A stretch of DNA of 64,000 nt from Madurella fahalii (Eukaryota; Ascomycota; Sordariomycetes; Sordariales), in contig CM056875.1 in NCBI GenBank assembly GCA_029876055.1, positions 6,597,001 through 6,661,000 of the forward strand, read 5' to 3'. The notes beneath the pieces were generated by a model. It was not told the DNA's origin and did not search any database. It saw only the letters and a list, made by a program, of their open reading frames with translations. The position numbers were made by a program, and so were the translations under genes. Every line of letters starts with the position of its first letter. Position 1 is the first letter of the stretch. Shown piece after piece: positions 1 through 12,307 of the stretch.

Positions 1-120
1 ACGATGTCCATGAGACGGTCCTCAAAAACGATGAACGCTAGAAAGCAAGAAGGGGAAAAGAAGTAAATTCCGTGATAGTCATTGTAATGGCTGAATTAAT
101 GGGCATGTCATTCACTTTGA

Positions 121-1464
121 CTACATTCCACGGAAAGGGAACCGCTTGCGAAGGAGGTGTCTGACGGGGGACTTCCCGGCTCCAGCCGTTGCGTGCACCG
201 CTTCGCTCCCCTCTCTTCCTTCGAGGCACTGTTCATTTACAGCTGGCGGGGAACAGGAGACACGCTGAAGTAGCACCACAACGCTCTTGTGCCCCTTTTC
301 GGCCGCGTATGAAAGTGGCGTACGGCCTTGCTCCATATCCTTTGCGTTGACATCCGCCCCGGCTCGGAGTAGCTGCTTGACGACTTGCTCGTGCCCTTTC
401 CAAGCCGCCCAATGCAGGGGAGTCCCTTGGATCCAAGACCCCCGGTTGACGTCCGCCTTGTGGGCCCGCAGGGACGATACAGTTTTCTTCGAGATCTGCG
501 CCGTTGTGCCTAACACAGTTCGTCCGGTCCCCGCCTTGGGGTTCGGGTCCGCGCCGTATTTTAGGAGCAGCCGCACTACCTCGCTTGACCCCTTCCAAGA
601 TGCGCAATGTAGGGCCGTTTCCCCATCGTTATCTTCGGCGGCAATGTCGGCTTTGCGGTCGAGCAACAGCCGCACCATCGCTTTGTCCCCATCGAGTACC
701 GCAAAGTAAAGTGGTGTCCCGCCGCTCCAGCATCGGCTATCAACGCCCGCATTACGTTTCAGTAGCAGGCGCACAATTCCTGCTTGTTTTCCCGACACGG
801 CAAAGTGTAGAGCCGTTTCGCCATCACTGTCCTTGAAGTCGGGGTTTGCTTTGTGCTCCAGCAATAGCTGTGCCATCTTGCGGTAGCCACGCCAAGCGGC
901 GAAGTGCAAAGGCGCCTCTCCGTTCAGCGGTCCCGAGTCACCTTTCGAGTCGGGATCCGCCTTAACTCCAAGAAGCAATCGCGCTACACCCGTATGCTCA
1001 TACAAGGTTGCGAAATGTAGCGCCGTCCATCCCCGGCGATCCCTTATGTCGGGGTCCGTGCCCAGCTTCAGCAACAGCCGTACACTCGCTTCCCTCCCTG
1101 TCATCACTTGATCATGGAAGTTCGCTGCCGTGATTGTAACCTTCCGAGACGCGCATCGCAGCACGACAGAATTGAATATCTCTGACGGAATTTATAAGTA
1201 GAGAGTTGGATTACAACCAGAAAGATTTGCCTTACTGCAGACAAGCCTTAGATTAAGTACCCATTGCCGGTCCGAATGCTTCCAATCTGCGGCGATTCCG
1301 AGATCGATTATGTATTCCAAGATCTCTATGGGCAAGACGTCTAGCAAATGAGTCGCCTTGGCGACGCGAAGGCTGTTATGTCGAGGAGCCCATGCGGAAA
1401 TGGACCAGCCAGTCCTCTTAGGTACCTCGCAGGACTGGGAGTCCTCTGGCCGCTTCGGTCGCAT
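121..1464 (-). CDS. F-box and ankyrin-repeat protein, two exons
   Basis: Exons 1236-1464 and 121-1181 flank a 54-nt intron (1182-1235, GTAAG donor, TCAG acceptor). Splicing joins residues LVC to KIFNSVV, which restores the usual F-box C-terminal helix; without it the frame stops at once. The product is 429 aa. Residues about 40-83 are F-box-like (LLDVLPIEILEYII), and residues about 98-380 form roughly eight ankyrin repeats with TPLHFAA/LLL..GA signatures. By family knowledge this is a substrate receptor for SCF-type ubiquitin ligases, with the ankyrins binding the target. ATG at 1464 is the first in-frame Met of the exon. The last 45 residues are Arg/Ser-rich and not ankyrin-like. No lesion was seen. 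Family call is firm; substrate unknown. Confidence 0.8.
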
Positions 1465-1563
1465 CCTGATTGTTGAATATGAGGGAGACTTCAGGGGGCG
1501 GAGAAAAAAGACAGGAGGAGAGGAACAAGTGAGGTATTGGGGGGAAATAGTTGAGGCGCACAA

Positions 1564-2593
1564 AGGTACTCAGGGATTTGCAGTTCTACTCTATCTAAAT
1601 TGTCGAATAAACGACGTCTATGGCCAGCACTGAATCTGCATTATGACCAACGTGGCTTGTTGCGATTGGATTTACGTGGGAAGTCAGATGGCCAATCGCT
1701 TTCAGCACTTTCTCCGATTGCTGAATCAGTTTAAACTGAAATAAACCTTCCTACTGGTGAAATTTGAGGTATATTGCAGTTCTTTTCTTGCTCAACTATT
1801 ATCAGCGGCGGAGACCTCTATTTATGTGGCAAACTGAATAACGTGATGGGTATATAATAAACGATCTTTTCCAAGCTTAATACCCTGCGTAGACGTGGCA
1901 TTATGAAACTGACTCCCATCTACATGTATTTTGTCAGACACCCAGTTAGCAGTTCCGTATCCTCACCGGGTCGTGGTATTTGTCCATTGCATTCATCACC
2001 TACTGTAGGGCGAACTGCATGATACTTGAAGTGTCGACACTCACAAAACAAAGACTAAGTTCAGGTAGGGTTAATGTTCGGACGGCTTACCTACCTTAAG
2101 GCAACTATACCCCTATACTAACCTACCGAGCTTAGACCCTGAACAAAGTCTCTCAATATGGTCTAATTACCTTGGCTTAGCTGTCCTGTAGGTCTTACCA
2201 CGTAGCTGAGTGTGGCAGGTATTTGCAAGGGCACTTATCATACTAGGAGCCAATCTAGACCCCTTTAACGCGATAGTCCTGACTGATTTATCAACGCAGG
2301 GTAATTATTAGTTCAACTGATCCTCTCTTTCGGATTAATTACCCTTGGCTATACGCACTTAGCAATCTCTCCACTCAATCTTTAAGTAGGGTGGCTGTGA
2401 GTAATTGTCACGTCAGCGGCCTCAGACCAATTAACTATAATAATTATATATCGGACTTTCCTCCCCATCCCTTTGGAGACTGAAATACCTACCTTAGTAA
2501 AGCGCCCATGTTCCGTAATTACCGCCCCAGCAATCCTTCGTGTCCTCCACATCGCCAATTCCCCCAAGTGACCCATCTCAAAAACCCATTGGT
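1564..2593. other. Intergenic, no gene seen
   Basis: AT-rich sequence with many stops in all frames. The motif CCTACCTTAAGG near 2088 recurs in variant form elsewhere in the window. No coding stretch or transposon domain could be recognised. Confidence 0.5.
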
Positions 2594-2996
2594 ATGCCAT
2601 TCGACACCTTTCATGCGCGACACATCCCGGCGCTCACTCTCGCGTCTACCAAGACTCTAGGCGGGCTCTGGTCCTGGATAGATCCGCGCTCCGCCATCCT
2701 GGCGTTCGGCTTCCCCCTCGCACATCGCCGACGCGCCCGCCGCGCGCCCGGTCATGGTGCAGGGCTAGTCGCGCACCACTATCCTCGGGCTGTTCTTTTG
2801 GGTGTTGTATTTCCGCCGGCGCTACGCCGAGATCGACGCGCTGATGGCGGTCTTGGGGTTCTGGGGTAGCGCGGTCGATGCGTATTTGGTTTGGAGGAGG
2901 GGGAGCACGAGGAAGGCGCTCATGAGGCTGGTCGCGCTGTGGGGATTTGGGACGTTGAGGCTGGCGGGGGTGACGGCGGGCCGGGAGGGGGTGTGA
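2594..2996 (+). pseudogene. DUF4267-family small membrane protein, broken
   Basis: The reading begins with MPFDTFHARHIPALTLAST and continues through LAFGFPL. After one extra base near 2730 the family reading moves to another frame (HIADAPAARPVM, then TTILGLFFWVLYFRRRYAEID, then AYLVWRR), ending at 2996. A TAG at 2766-2768 interrupts the second frame. The order of segments and hydrophobic pattern match fungal DUF4267 proteins (about 130 aa, membrane, function unknown). The TAG could come from CAG by a C-to-T change. No intron of plausible size removes both defects, so this is a pseudogene or carries assembly errors. Confidence 0.7.
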
Positions 2997-3439
2997 ATTG
3001 GGGGAGGGGGGGGGGAGGGGAGGGGGGATGGTATGCGGGTGATGGTGGTACTAGTTGGCGTAGTGGCATCAAGAACGAAGGTGAAAACTTCATTTGCAAC
3101 CCTCCCCTAATTATAGCTTCTTATTTTCGCGCATGTGTCAGTTTCCATGGTCCCGCAGAGTGGACCTCACTTGTCCGTCGCGTCTCCGCCAACAACCCCC
3201 AACCGGGGTTCTGCAACCATGTCAATTCCTGCTGTGAGTTTCCGCTGTGAGCTTGTCCCTCGCTACAATAGAGGCCGATCTCTTCGAGGTACTAAAGATC
3301 CTGCTGGCGGCAGATGCCATTCTAGACAGTGCGGGCGCCCGAGATGGACCGAAATGACACGCTCGAAAGAACAGCTGTCATCCAATCGCGTAGTGGGTGG
3401 CCGGAACTCAGCCGTCTCCGCTTGACTACCCTAGGTCTT
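2997..3439. other. G-rich tract then unassigned sequence
   Basis: Directly after the DUF4267 frame lies a G-run tract (about 3000-3033) made of runs of 4-10 G separated by single A. The remainder up to 3440 has short open frames with no recognisable family. Confidence 0.45.
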
Positions 3440-3920
3440 ATCAGGCTACGGAATAGTTCTATATCAGCAATAAAAGATAGTTGCAGTTAAAGAATATTAA
3501 GATAGATAGGCCTTTAAAGAAGTTTAACTAGCTTAATACCAAGTATATTATTACTAAGTTAATAAGGTCATATATCTATTGTCTTAATACTCCCTCTAGG
3601 ATATACAATATTTTCTATATAATACTCCTGAAGAGAGCTATAGACAACCCTTTACCGTTATAGAGCTAAGACGATATCTAGCTCCCAGCAGTAGTTAGAG
3701 ACGACTCGGACGATATAGCAGACAAGGAATAGCAAGTCGAAGAGATCCTTTAGACGAAGAGTATAAAGAGGGGTACTAGGCTCCTAGTAAAATGGACCGG
3801 CTATATACAGCCTATATAGGAACCCTTAGATAGCTTTTTAGAAACAGAGGCTTTAGATAGGTTCAAAGCCGAGAATAGGAAAATCATAGAGTAACCAGAC
3901 CCTGAGAGGGAGGAGGGGGG
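3440..3920 (+). mobile_element. Ty3/gypsy retrotransposon relic, end of pol with chromodomain
   Basis: Conceptual translation shows the C-terminal end of a gypsy polyprotein with scattered stops. About 3500-3660 reads like the integrase tail (RPSKKFDYLN-like, then YNIFYIILLKRAIDNPLP). About 3784-3863 is a chromodomain (LVKWTGY, stop, EPLDSFLETEALDRF). The Trp expected in the WEP part of the chromodomain is a TAG, a TGG-to-TAG change. The 5' part of the element is missing left of about 3440. A purine tract at 3902-3919 fits the polypurine tract that primes plus-strand synthesis. Strong AT bias and transition-type stops suggest RIP. Confidence 0.8.
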
Positions 3921-3923
3921 TAT

Positions 3924-4450
3924 TGTGACGGGCTGAGCCCGGTACAGGCCTCGGCAACCCTCGGCCAGCTCCCTGGAATATGGACTACCGAACCCCCGGA
4001 ATGAAGCTATTCCTAGAATGTGTAAAGGGGGTTGTTCTGGGAACACGTTGAGGGAGATGGACTACGATGTCTCAGTACCGAAAAGGGTTCGATCAGTGGG
4101 CGATAGCTTCACGAACAGCCTCCTATTGTCATTGACTACACAGAGACTGATCCTTACGGATCAGAAGTTCCCCGCGTGAGAGGGTTTCCCACGGGGTTCT
4201 TATCTACCCTAGTACAGTGACATCATCCACCGTCATTCGGCCGGTTCCCCCGGTCTAGCCCAGAGGGCTTTCGTTACAGAATGCGTCTATAGTGCGTCCG
4301 GACTACTGTACCCGCCCTAATCAGAGGGCTCGTATATCTCCAGAATCTTCTGTTCTTTCCTTCTTTCCTTAAGTTCAGTGTACTCGTAGAGTCGTCACCA
4401 GATAGTTGCAATACACTCCTGGGACCATTATACACCCTATCTAATTCCTC
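3924..4450 (+). repeat. 3' LTR of the gypsy relic, right end uncertain
   Basis: The sequence TGTGACGGGCTGAGCC starts four bases after the polypurine tract, exactly where a 3' LTR should begin, and TG is the canonical LTR start. I could not find a matching CCCGTCACA-type right end, so the end given is approximate and the LTR may be truncated. Confidence 0.55.
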
Positions 4451-5697
4451 CCTTTTTACTCGGACTAAGGTATAGGAAGCTACTGAACTATTACTGCTAT
4501 TACTACTTTCTAATCTGCTCTCTTTATCCGGACTATCTTCAATACAGCCAGTCTTGGTTTGGGTTAGTAGATATGGCTAACTCTAACAAACTTGATGTTT
4601 AGATCAACTTTAACCTTCTTCCTTTTAACTAGCTGATGTTTCAATCTAGACCTTTAGAGTCTCATTTTCATAGGAATGTTTTACTATATCGTCTCGTTTC
4701 TTCTGGGCAACCTTAACAAGTGTATACCAACCAACGCCCGGTTAATAAAATGTCATGATATGGCAGGCTTGCGTTAATTAATCCAAGCTCTTGGAGCGGA
4801 AAACCGGGGCGTGGTCCAGATTTAATGAAAGAGACGTTAAAATGGAGATGGCATACAAGCTTGGCCGTATATTCCTGCAGGCTTGTGCATTGCCATGCCA
4901 AAAGGATATGGCGGAGCGGCTGTTGAAAAAAAGACCCTCTGATCAGCAAGGAGAAGGGGATATATGCAAGTGCAATCCACGTAACAACCCAATGTCGTCA
5001 GCTGGACATGTCGAAGTATCTCACGCGTTACCTGGAAGCCAATCTGAACCTTAGCCCCCGGACCTCGGCGGAGAGTGGGGTCTTGGGTACATCATTACTC
5101 CCCGCCATATCTTGCAAATGGAAGGAGGACGCCACTGCTTTCCCAGAGGACGTCGACCTCGATATCGACATTGAATATGTCGTGCCGATCAAGAACCTCC
5201 TACCAGAGGAGAAAGGGGATTCACTACCACGCCCGCAGATAACACTACAAGCTGCAGTCAAACGGAGGGGGGCAAGTTGGGCTTGCCCGGCAGTTGTTGG
5301 GTCGACAAGCCGCGGACTACATGGACCGAAGCATTCTCCATACCGGGACAGACTTTGCACTTCGTCTAATAAATATCGATGTCGTCTAAGAGGTTTTTTC
5401 CCCTGGGTATATACTAGAGGCCAACGGCCCTATGTTCGAGACGGGAACTGCGCTCTAAATGTCCTTGGAGAGCTGCCTGCAAGACCTTCATGAGGTTGAA
5501 CCACCCAAAGGGATCTTGTCAGACTGGTACTGAAATGGTGCAGGAACACACACCTACACACACACAACAACAAGAGGGGAGGGCGAAAGACGGCCAAATG
5601 CCAGACAAACAAGATAGACAAGACAGGCCAGGCGACACCACCACAAATCGGGTCCCTGCAGCCTAAACAAGGTCAAAACAACATGTGCAGATAGAGC

Positions 5698-5715
5698 TCC
5701 CTCTGATCAGAGGGA
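5698..5715. repeat. 18-bp perfect palindrome, copy 1
   Basis: TCCCTCTGATCAGAGGGA is its own reverse complement. An identical copy lies 192 bp downstream, and an imperfect half (CCCTCTGATCAG) is at about 4938. Confidence 0.85.
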
Positions 5716-5889
5716 GATCGCTTTGCACGCAAAGAAAGCTCGTCAATGAGCTTGCAACAAGTATGAAGAAAAGTGCTGAATTGATTGTTCTGTCTAAGGA
5801 GCAACGGCCAGGACGGCCCTACTTATGGTACGAAAGAAAATGGGCCCACGGCAAATTCCAGCCCCCGGGGCACCATCCTAGCAACTGTG

Positions 5890-5907
5890 TCCCTCTGATC
5901 AGAGGGA
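5890..5907. repeat. 18-bp perfect palindrome, copy 2
   Basis: Identical to the palindrome at 5698-5715. The two copies bracket about 175 bp of unassigned sequence inside the ankyrin-gene rubble. Confidence 0.85.
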
Positions 5908-6200
5908 CCCCGCCCTCTGGGGACTGTTTTCCCCAACTCAGTACATCCGTTGTGGGAGCAGGGCGCAGACGTTGACTCAAATTCAGCGGGATCAGATCGC
6001 AAAGTACCTCTACCTTCCGGGCTTGAGTCCGCGGCATGCTCGGGCAATGTTGAGGTTGTGAAACTGCTCTTGGACCACAGTCCGATCTTGAAGAATTCAA
6101 AAACGAGGTAATTATGGAAGTGCCATTGCCGCCGCAGCCAGCGGCTTGTGACGGCTCCAAAGTATATCGATTTCTTCGGCTGGTTGCACAACCGTGGTGT

Positions 6201-8990
6201 CAGTGGTCATGTCAAAATTGTCGTCTTGTTTCCTGCAGAAGGGGGCGAACATAAATGCATGTGGCCGGCTCGCAAAACAGCGTTAGGTCATGCGTGGGAT
6301 GCGAGTCTAAAGCGTTTACAGACCGTGGGTGGCGGTGAAATGATACTTGTTCTTGGAAGGGAATGGGGGTTCGAACGTACCGTGAGGTGCGAGATCAGCA
6401 GAAGCGGGAAGAGTACCGGTACCGAGACGCAGTTCAGGTCCAGGGTGAATTACCACCAGAGAGGGGAATAACAACGGCCGAGGATGGAAGGGTGGAAACC
6501 CGCTCGGTACCGATCATTCGCCGCAGCTCCGGCATCTTGAGCATAGCGCTATCCATACGCCATCCTATTGATAAAGGGGGGAAGATAATAGGAGGGCCCT
6601 TATGGATTTCTTGTACGATCGAGCCAGCGATGAAGACAGCGTCCACTCGAAGGTACTTCGACTACTGGCCCATATCTGGACTCTGCCGGCAGCCACTCTC
6701 AAGTCCGCCTCCCTCAATGCGCGCGGCACCAAAGCCTTTGGCCATTGGACAGCACCCTGGGTCACTACAACAGCGGGGGGGTAGAACGGTGATCGGGTGT
6801 ATAAGAGGAGGATCCCAAGTCACGGAGCTGTGATGGTGACCTCTGGGTCGAAACATCTCCAAGCAAGGGCGAAACCGCCTGGATTGAGTGGCTGGAGAGG
6901 GAAATGGAAGCCTCTTAAACAGCCGCAGTGGACTCACCACGAGCAATTCGCGCACATAAACCAGACGATGGCAGCTATCGGGAGTCCCGCCAGAACGTGC
7001 GCGCTCAACCTAGCGAACCTACTACTGAGCACGAGGTAGCCAGCGTCATGAGCCTGCATACCGGAGGCAAGATCCGCGAGGATGTCATAGCATGTGCTTC
7101 GAGAAGAAGCACGAAAGTACTACTGGTACCGTTTTGGATAGACCTTACCATTTGGGAGGATACAACGATGAGCCCGCACGGTTCGGTCCCATATTAAACG
7201 GGCGGTCTCAACTTCGACCTACTTCGACTCCCTTACATAAGCGGTCTACCTGTATATAATGTTTTGGCCTTGTCTGGATTGCAGGAACCTACTATTGTGG
7301 TTATCTGGCTTGTTTGTCTAGCTGTCTTCTATCATTTACCTTCACCCTGATCGGATAGATATATGTCGGAAACACGGCACCTCTGAATCTTGGGAAATGA
7401 CAGTTTAGGATTTTTGTGTGTCTTCTCTTGATTGTGTTGATTGTCCCTGTTGTGTTGTCTTCGTCTGCTGTGTCCCGTCTATCTTTGCTGGAGAGTTTGC
7501 TCCTTTTATAGACGAGATACGCGTACAGGATGACGTCCGTACAGTGGCGCAGTTAGCTGCCAGTCTTCCTTAGCTCAATAGAGTACATGGGCTTGGCTCC
7601 TACACTAGATCCTGTGATCCTGATCCTTTGGCACATGATCCTTTTGACAATATATCTAGTAAGTGTAGATGTGTATTTATGCACCATTTCATTACCGCGA
7701 TACTGCTCTCGTATTTTGTTGTTTTTTAAGCATTTAGCAAATTAAAGTTTTAGCCGCTCACCGTTGGTAGTTTTATGTAATAACGTGTTACGTGCCAAGT
7801 TGGTTTGTAAGATACTTTGTGGATCAGTTTAAATGCACTCTTCCCAATGACAATTGGCGACTCTGACTGATTGGCTGGCTGGCGGGATTGAAGGTCGCGC
7901 CACAGCTCCGGCTACAACAAAACCGAAGGCAGCCTTGTTCAGCGACCCAATTCAATTCGACTTTGTCCTCTCATTAACTAGTTTGGTCACTAACCGTATT
8001 TGGAGCCCGACCAGCCATGTCACCCACACCAAAATTTGCAGTGGGTAACAGGTGTACATCTGTAGGGCCGGAAGACATCAGAGAATTCCCTCACAGTTGT
8101 TATCCTCAGAGTGAGCGCCAGTTGAATTGCAGCAATTACGACCCTCAATTTGCACCCATTTACTGGATATCATACTAACCTAAATCAGTGCCTTTCGAGG
8201 TTATAGGAGTGGTGTAAACTGGCAGTATTGTCATCTTTCAATTCTAGCGAGATTGATTTATCGCGTTTTTGAGCGATTTGGCGGGAATCACGCTAATAGT
8301 TTTAGTCTTGCTAGCCTATGGCGCGGGTGTAATATCATCAGTATCTAGCAACTCGATGTTGGTCGCTACAAATTTTGGGTGCAACTTGTATAGGTTTGCC
8401 GGATGCGGTTGAGACCGTCAAACTAATGAGAGGGCGTAGTCGATTGAATAGGGTTGCTTGTCCAGGCTAGGCATCGTTTCCATGCTATTTTGACTTACAT
8501 TACACTTACCTCGTATTCGTAACTCCGTTGTCGGTTTTTGCCTCAAATTCCTTACTCCATCTTCTACATAAAATAGCCCCTGGAAATCCTTTCGCTTCTA
8601 ATCTAAGCGCCAGCCCGATAACGAGGCGTTTATCTAGCCAATCATGGCCTTTAACAAACACACGTTGTGCTGAGCTAGAGTGGCGGCGCTGGGCCTGAAA
8701 TTATTTTCGGTCGTAGAAACTGCAGGTGAAGATTTGGGACGGCTTGTTCTTATCCATGCATCGAGTAAGCGCTGATAAACGTTGGAATAGGATTCCACAA
8801 AAGTACCTTATTGCTTTGCATACATTGTCCAGGATAATAGCGACCAAATGCACTACGCGGAACAAGTCTAATCGATGTGTGTTGTAGCAGTCCAGTTACT
8901 ACATGTGAAAACAATGCCTCAAGAAACAGAATGTCTCCATAGCAATGCGGGTGGGATGCGTCGATGAATGCAATCTTAAGGGAGAATAAT
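6201..8990. other. Long stretch without a recognisable gene
   Basis: Short open frames occur at 6363-6833 and 6797-7197, but their translations match nothing I know and have no domain-like pattern. From about 7200 to 8990 the DNA is AT-rich and closed in all frames. A small GATCCT-rich patch lies near 7610-7645. The stretch is probably degraded repeat or intergenic DNA. Confidence 0.4.
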
Positions 8991-8993
8991 TAT

Positions 8994-9283
8994 GTTGCAA
9001 AAGCGGAACCGCAATTGCACCTTAAGTGTCACACACCCCCCAGACCGAAGGTGGTTAAGCGAGGCCTGAACCTCTTACCCTGTTTTCCCCCAATGGTTGG
9101 GCATTTCTTTATTGACGCTCCCCCACTTACGTCCAATTTTTTTGGGTCGGGCGACGACTCGAACAGACAACCTCTCGCTTAGCAGTGCAAAGTGCAACCG
9201 CTCAACCGGAAACGCAAGGGCTCATAACTGTTGCAAAAGCGGAGCTGCAATTGCAGGGCAGCAATTGCACCTTAAGTGTCACA
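8994..9283. repeat. Two direct repeats flanking a 195-bp unit
   Basis: A sequence beginning GTTGCAAAAGCGGAACCGC and ending CACCTTAAGTGTCAC is at 8994-9034. It returns in the same orientation at 9230-9283 with about 14 extra bases (a second AATTGC block). A third, inverted copy is at 56170-56217. The pair brackets a unit that contains the tRNA-like sequence at 9145-9215, so this may be a SINE- or TRIM-like element. Confidence 0.6.
9145..9215 (-). other. tRNA-like sequence, probably SINE head or decayed tRNA
   Basis: On the minus strand, box A-like GGTTGAGCGGTTGCAC is followed by an anticodon-arm-like ACTGCTAA flanked by TTTGC/GCGAG, then box B-like TGTTCGAGTC. The order and spacing fit a tRNA with a short variable arm, and the loop resembles tRNA-Ser(GCU). 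The acceptor ends do not pair and the anticodon loop has eight bases, so a functional tRNA is unlikely. Confidence 0.4.
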
Positions 9284-12200
9284 AATTAAAATCAAGGATA
9301 GACGATGTTACCAAGAAGATTTCAATGACCACCTCTGCGGTTTTGCGGCAAAGTCCCGGGTATTGTCTGGCATCTCCCGTCTCGTAATTTTGGGGTTTTA
9401 ACTTCTCTCTGAGATTTTAGTAAGCTTCTCTCATTTTGTTCGATCTCGACTACATACTTTTCACATTCGGTTTTTTGGTTGTTGGGAGGGGAGGAGGGGG
9501 GGGGGGGGGTCGGTTTGTGTGACACTGCAGAGAGCGAAAAGGGAGCTCAAGAATAGAGCGTAGGTAGGAAGAAAGAAAAGATGTTTGTGCCTTGTCTTGA
9601 TCCCAATAAGTGGGAGAATCTTGAGCGGTATATGTACAAAGAGATCCCCCTGCAGCTAACAGCGCTCTAACTCTTGGCAGCGCTAACCCTTTCAGATCGC
9701 GATAGTTTGCGTCACTGTGCGCAGCTGGGCAATTGCGATGATGCGAGCCAGATCATCTGCGAACACCGTGCCGCGCAGCTCCCCCATTCCGGGGCCCCGG
9801 GACGTAACACTCCAATTATAGCTAAGACATCGTAGTCCTCAACGGTGGCCCTCTAACTTCGTATGCTAATCGCGAAATCCAGTATGGTGTTCGCCGCCGC
9901 TTGGACCGGTCGACTTCGATTTTCTTGTGACGGAAACGTTTCGCGAAATGTTGATATCACCATTTAACTAATTAATTGGATCTGTGCCAACGAGCCTCAC
10001 AATGCTTGCAGCCGGAAACAGGTTGCAGCACCTACCCTTTCTATCTGCTTAAACTTAGAGGAGCCGGATTTAACGCATCGGGGCTGTGATTTCTGCAGTC
10101 AGATAAAAATGTCTAGCTAGATTCTAATTGAAGTTTCCCATCAATGATCCAGGCAAACAATCGATCCATCTCCATTGGATACAGCTACCAGAATGATACA
10201 TAAGTCTACATTTTGAAAAATTTCGGAGCCGGAAAAGACTGATATCACCTGACCGACGTAAAGAAAAGGGCCTTCAACGCTGCAATATATCTAAATATAA
10301 CTGAGATGACTCGAAACTGAGGAATGATACTTGTGTTCTGATGATTTTCGATTTTATCAATCAAAATTCGACGGCTTTCGTTGTGGTTTTGCCGGCTGTC
10401 TTCTGAGTCACGCGACGAGGGGCTCCGGAAGATTTAAAGCCATTTCCGTCAGCCGTCAGCCGAAACTCAAAAGTAAGGTGTGGGTTCGCATGATCCTGGT
10501 CTGTGACGACCGCTTCCCCCGAAATGATGGGAGTTGAAGTATTTGGTAGGACTTCTATTTCGTTGGTATTCCTCAATTCGTGGTTCCTTCCTGGTTCTGC
10601 ATTAGCTAATGAATACAGATGTATGGGGAAGTGCTAGGTGTTCGGCTTTACAAGCCGTTGACCTCTAATTCTCTAACCTCGTAAAACCCAGAGGGAACAG
10701 CAGACGAGGATACGGACGCCGACTAAAAAAAATATAGTATTGAGACAGCGCTGCCAGGGTCCTCCCGTGGTAGCGTCCACCGTGGCAGAATCCAGGAGGT
10801 GGTTGTAAGTTCTCATGGTAGTATCTTTGATCTGAGGATGTATTTCGGTGCACCTGTACTTCGATTGTAGTGGAAATCGGCATGCACCGAAGACGGGAGA
10901 CGAGAAGGGCAAATGAGAGGAGAGGAAAGTAAATTGGGCTTCAAGAAAGCTTAGGGGTTCGTTTCTGTGTGCGAGTGTATTTAGGGACAACAGAAGTGTG
11001 GCGGGAAGCAGGTGGCGACCGCAACGAATAAATAGTCGCACACGTTAGTCGTACTCGGCTATGGCCCTCAAACCGGCGCGCCGCAAGGTAGTAGAAGTAA
11101 TGACTCAGAGACGCTGGCAACAAGGCAGAATAATAAGGAGTAGGATCGGAGAGCAAATTGTCTTCCCGTACAACTATCTTTACCTCACGAAGGATACACT
11201 GTACTAAACACCAACAGCCCTCACCCCAAGCTCGCTACCAAACAATATTTTTCAGCTCAGGTTAGTCATTGCGTTACCCCTAGCCAATGGGCTGCTAGTA
11301 CGACGTGACATAAAACAGACGAGCCTTGAATCTGCCTTCAACTCTGCGGGAAGAGTGCAGCAGGCACCGTGCGCATTAATTACTAGTGGGCGGAATGTGT
11401 GTCAGGGAAGATGGTGTGCTGCCTTCCCTAGGCTAAATGCGGCCGCTGATCCAGTCCCGTCTGGTGAAGACCGCCTATGATGAAGTGAATTTTGAACTTA
11501 CCTGGCACCTCGGAAAGAATTCAGCGATGATGCAATGGAATATTGGGTTTAGAACAAAGCTCCTCAGCTGCTCCTTACTTTTATCCCAGTACATGCTTCG
11601 TTTGCCGCAGAATAGTATTATGACCCTGGTACCTAAACGCGCAAAATCTAATCTTTCTCTGACGGGATTTGTGGAGAATAATCGCAGCCGAGCAAGGGAA
11701 CGTGGTTGATGCGACAATCCATGGTTCAGTTGGCACACGCGCCAGTGACACTTGGTCCGCCACACGCGCTAACATGATCCGTCGCCAAACCGGCAACAAC
11801 ACAACGTCTCCACCATAGTTCTGAACCAGAACGTAATGAAAACAAAGATTTGTATCTCAGAAACAGAATGAGCCCACGAACGCTGTGGTTAACGTGTGAT
11901 ACAGCTCCACAGAAGAAAGTTTGATCCGGAGAAGTGCTACTGAGGACCCTAGTTGGCGGCCTCTCTTCGGTATATAATGTTCCCCCCAACAACAGGGCTG
12001 AGAACGGAAGGTTGCCTTCAGCATGAGCCACATGCAGCGTCATTGGACGGGAGACAGAACCCTTGTAATTATGCGCAATTGTCCTCCCTCCCTCTCTTCC
12101 ACGGCCCGACCCCGGCGTCTTTCCCTTCCTTTTGCCTCCAGTCTTCCTCAGCATTGTGTTTGCGCGCCTCCAATCTTACCCCGCCCCACTCTCTCCTGGC

Positions 12201-12307
12201 GCACTTGATCCTATTGTCTTGGACATTATTTTCTATGCGAGTGTACGTTCAATCTTCCCGCTACCCCGACTCATTCTTACACCATCTTCCATCCACCGAC
12301 CGCTGGC
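9284..12307. other. Stretch with no convincing gene
   Basis: A run of 15 or more G lies at about 9494-9510. Open frames at 10361-10576 (-), 10673-11041 (-) and 11726-12154 (-) have no recognisable domain; the first is the most protein-like (71 aa, Thr-rich) but has no supporting context. From about 12080 to 12200 the plus strand is strongly pyrimidine-rich, fitting the 5' leader of the gene starting at 12308. Confidence 0.4.

Larger units (their letters stand above)
4791..6200 (+). pseudogene. Ankyrin-repeat gene rubble
   Basis: Several separated pieces in different frames look like ankyrin repeats. One is at about 4870-4930 (QACALPCQKDMAERLLKK), one at about 5010 (SAGHVEV followed by KYL), one at about 6025-6090 (ESAACSGNVEVVKLLLDHSP, followed directly by a stop), and one at about 6115-6145 (YGSAIAAAASG, then a stop). 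YGxAIxAAASGG is typical of repeats at the end of fungal NACHT/ankyrin proteins. No continuous frame or start was found. The segments between are unrecognised. Confidence 0.4.

Noticed and set aside
9145..9215. A functional tRNA-Ser(GCU)
   Set aside because: The anticodon loop has eight bases and the ends do not pair; kept only as tRNA-like.
11726..12154. A 142-residue minus-strand frame
   Set aside because: No domain, and it overlaps the pyrimidine-rich leader of the gene at 12308; composition explains it.
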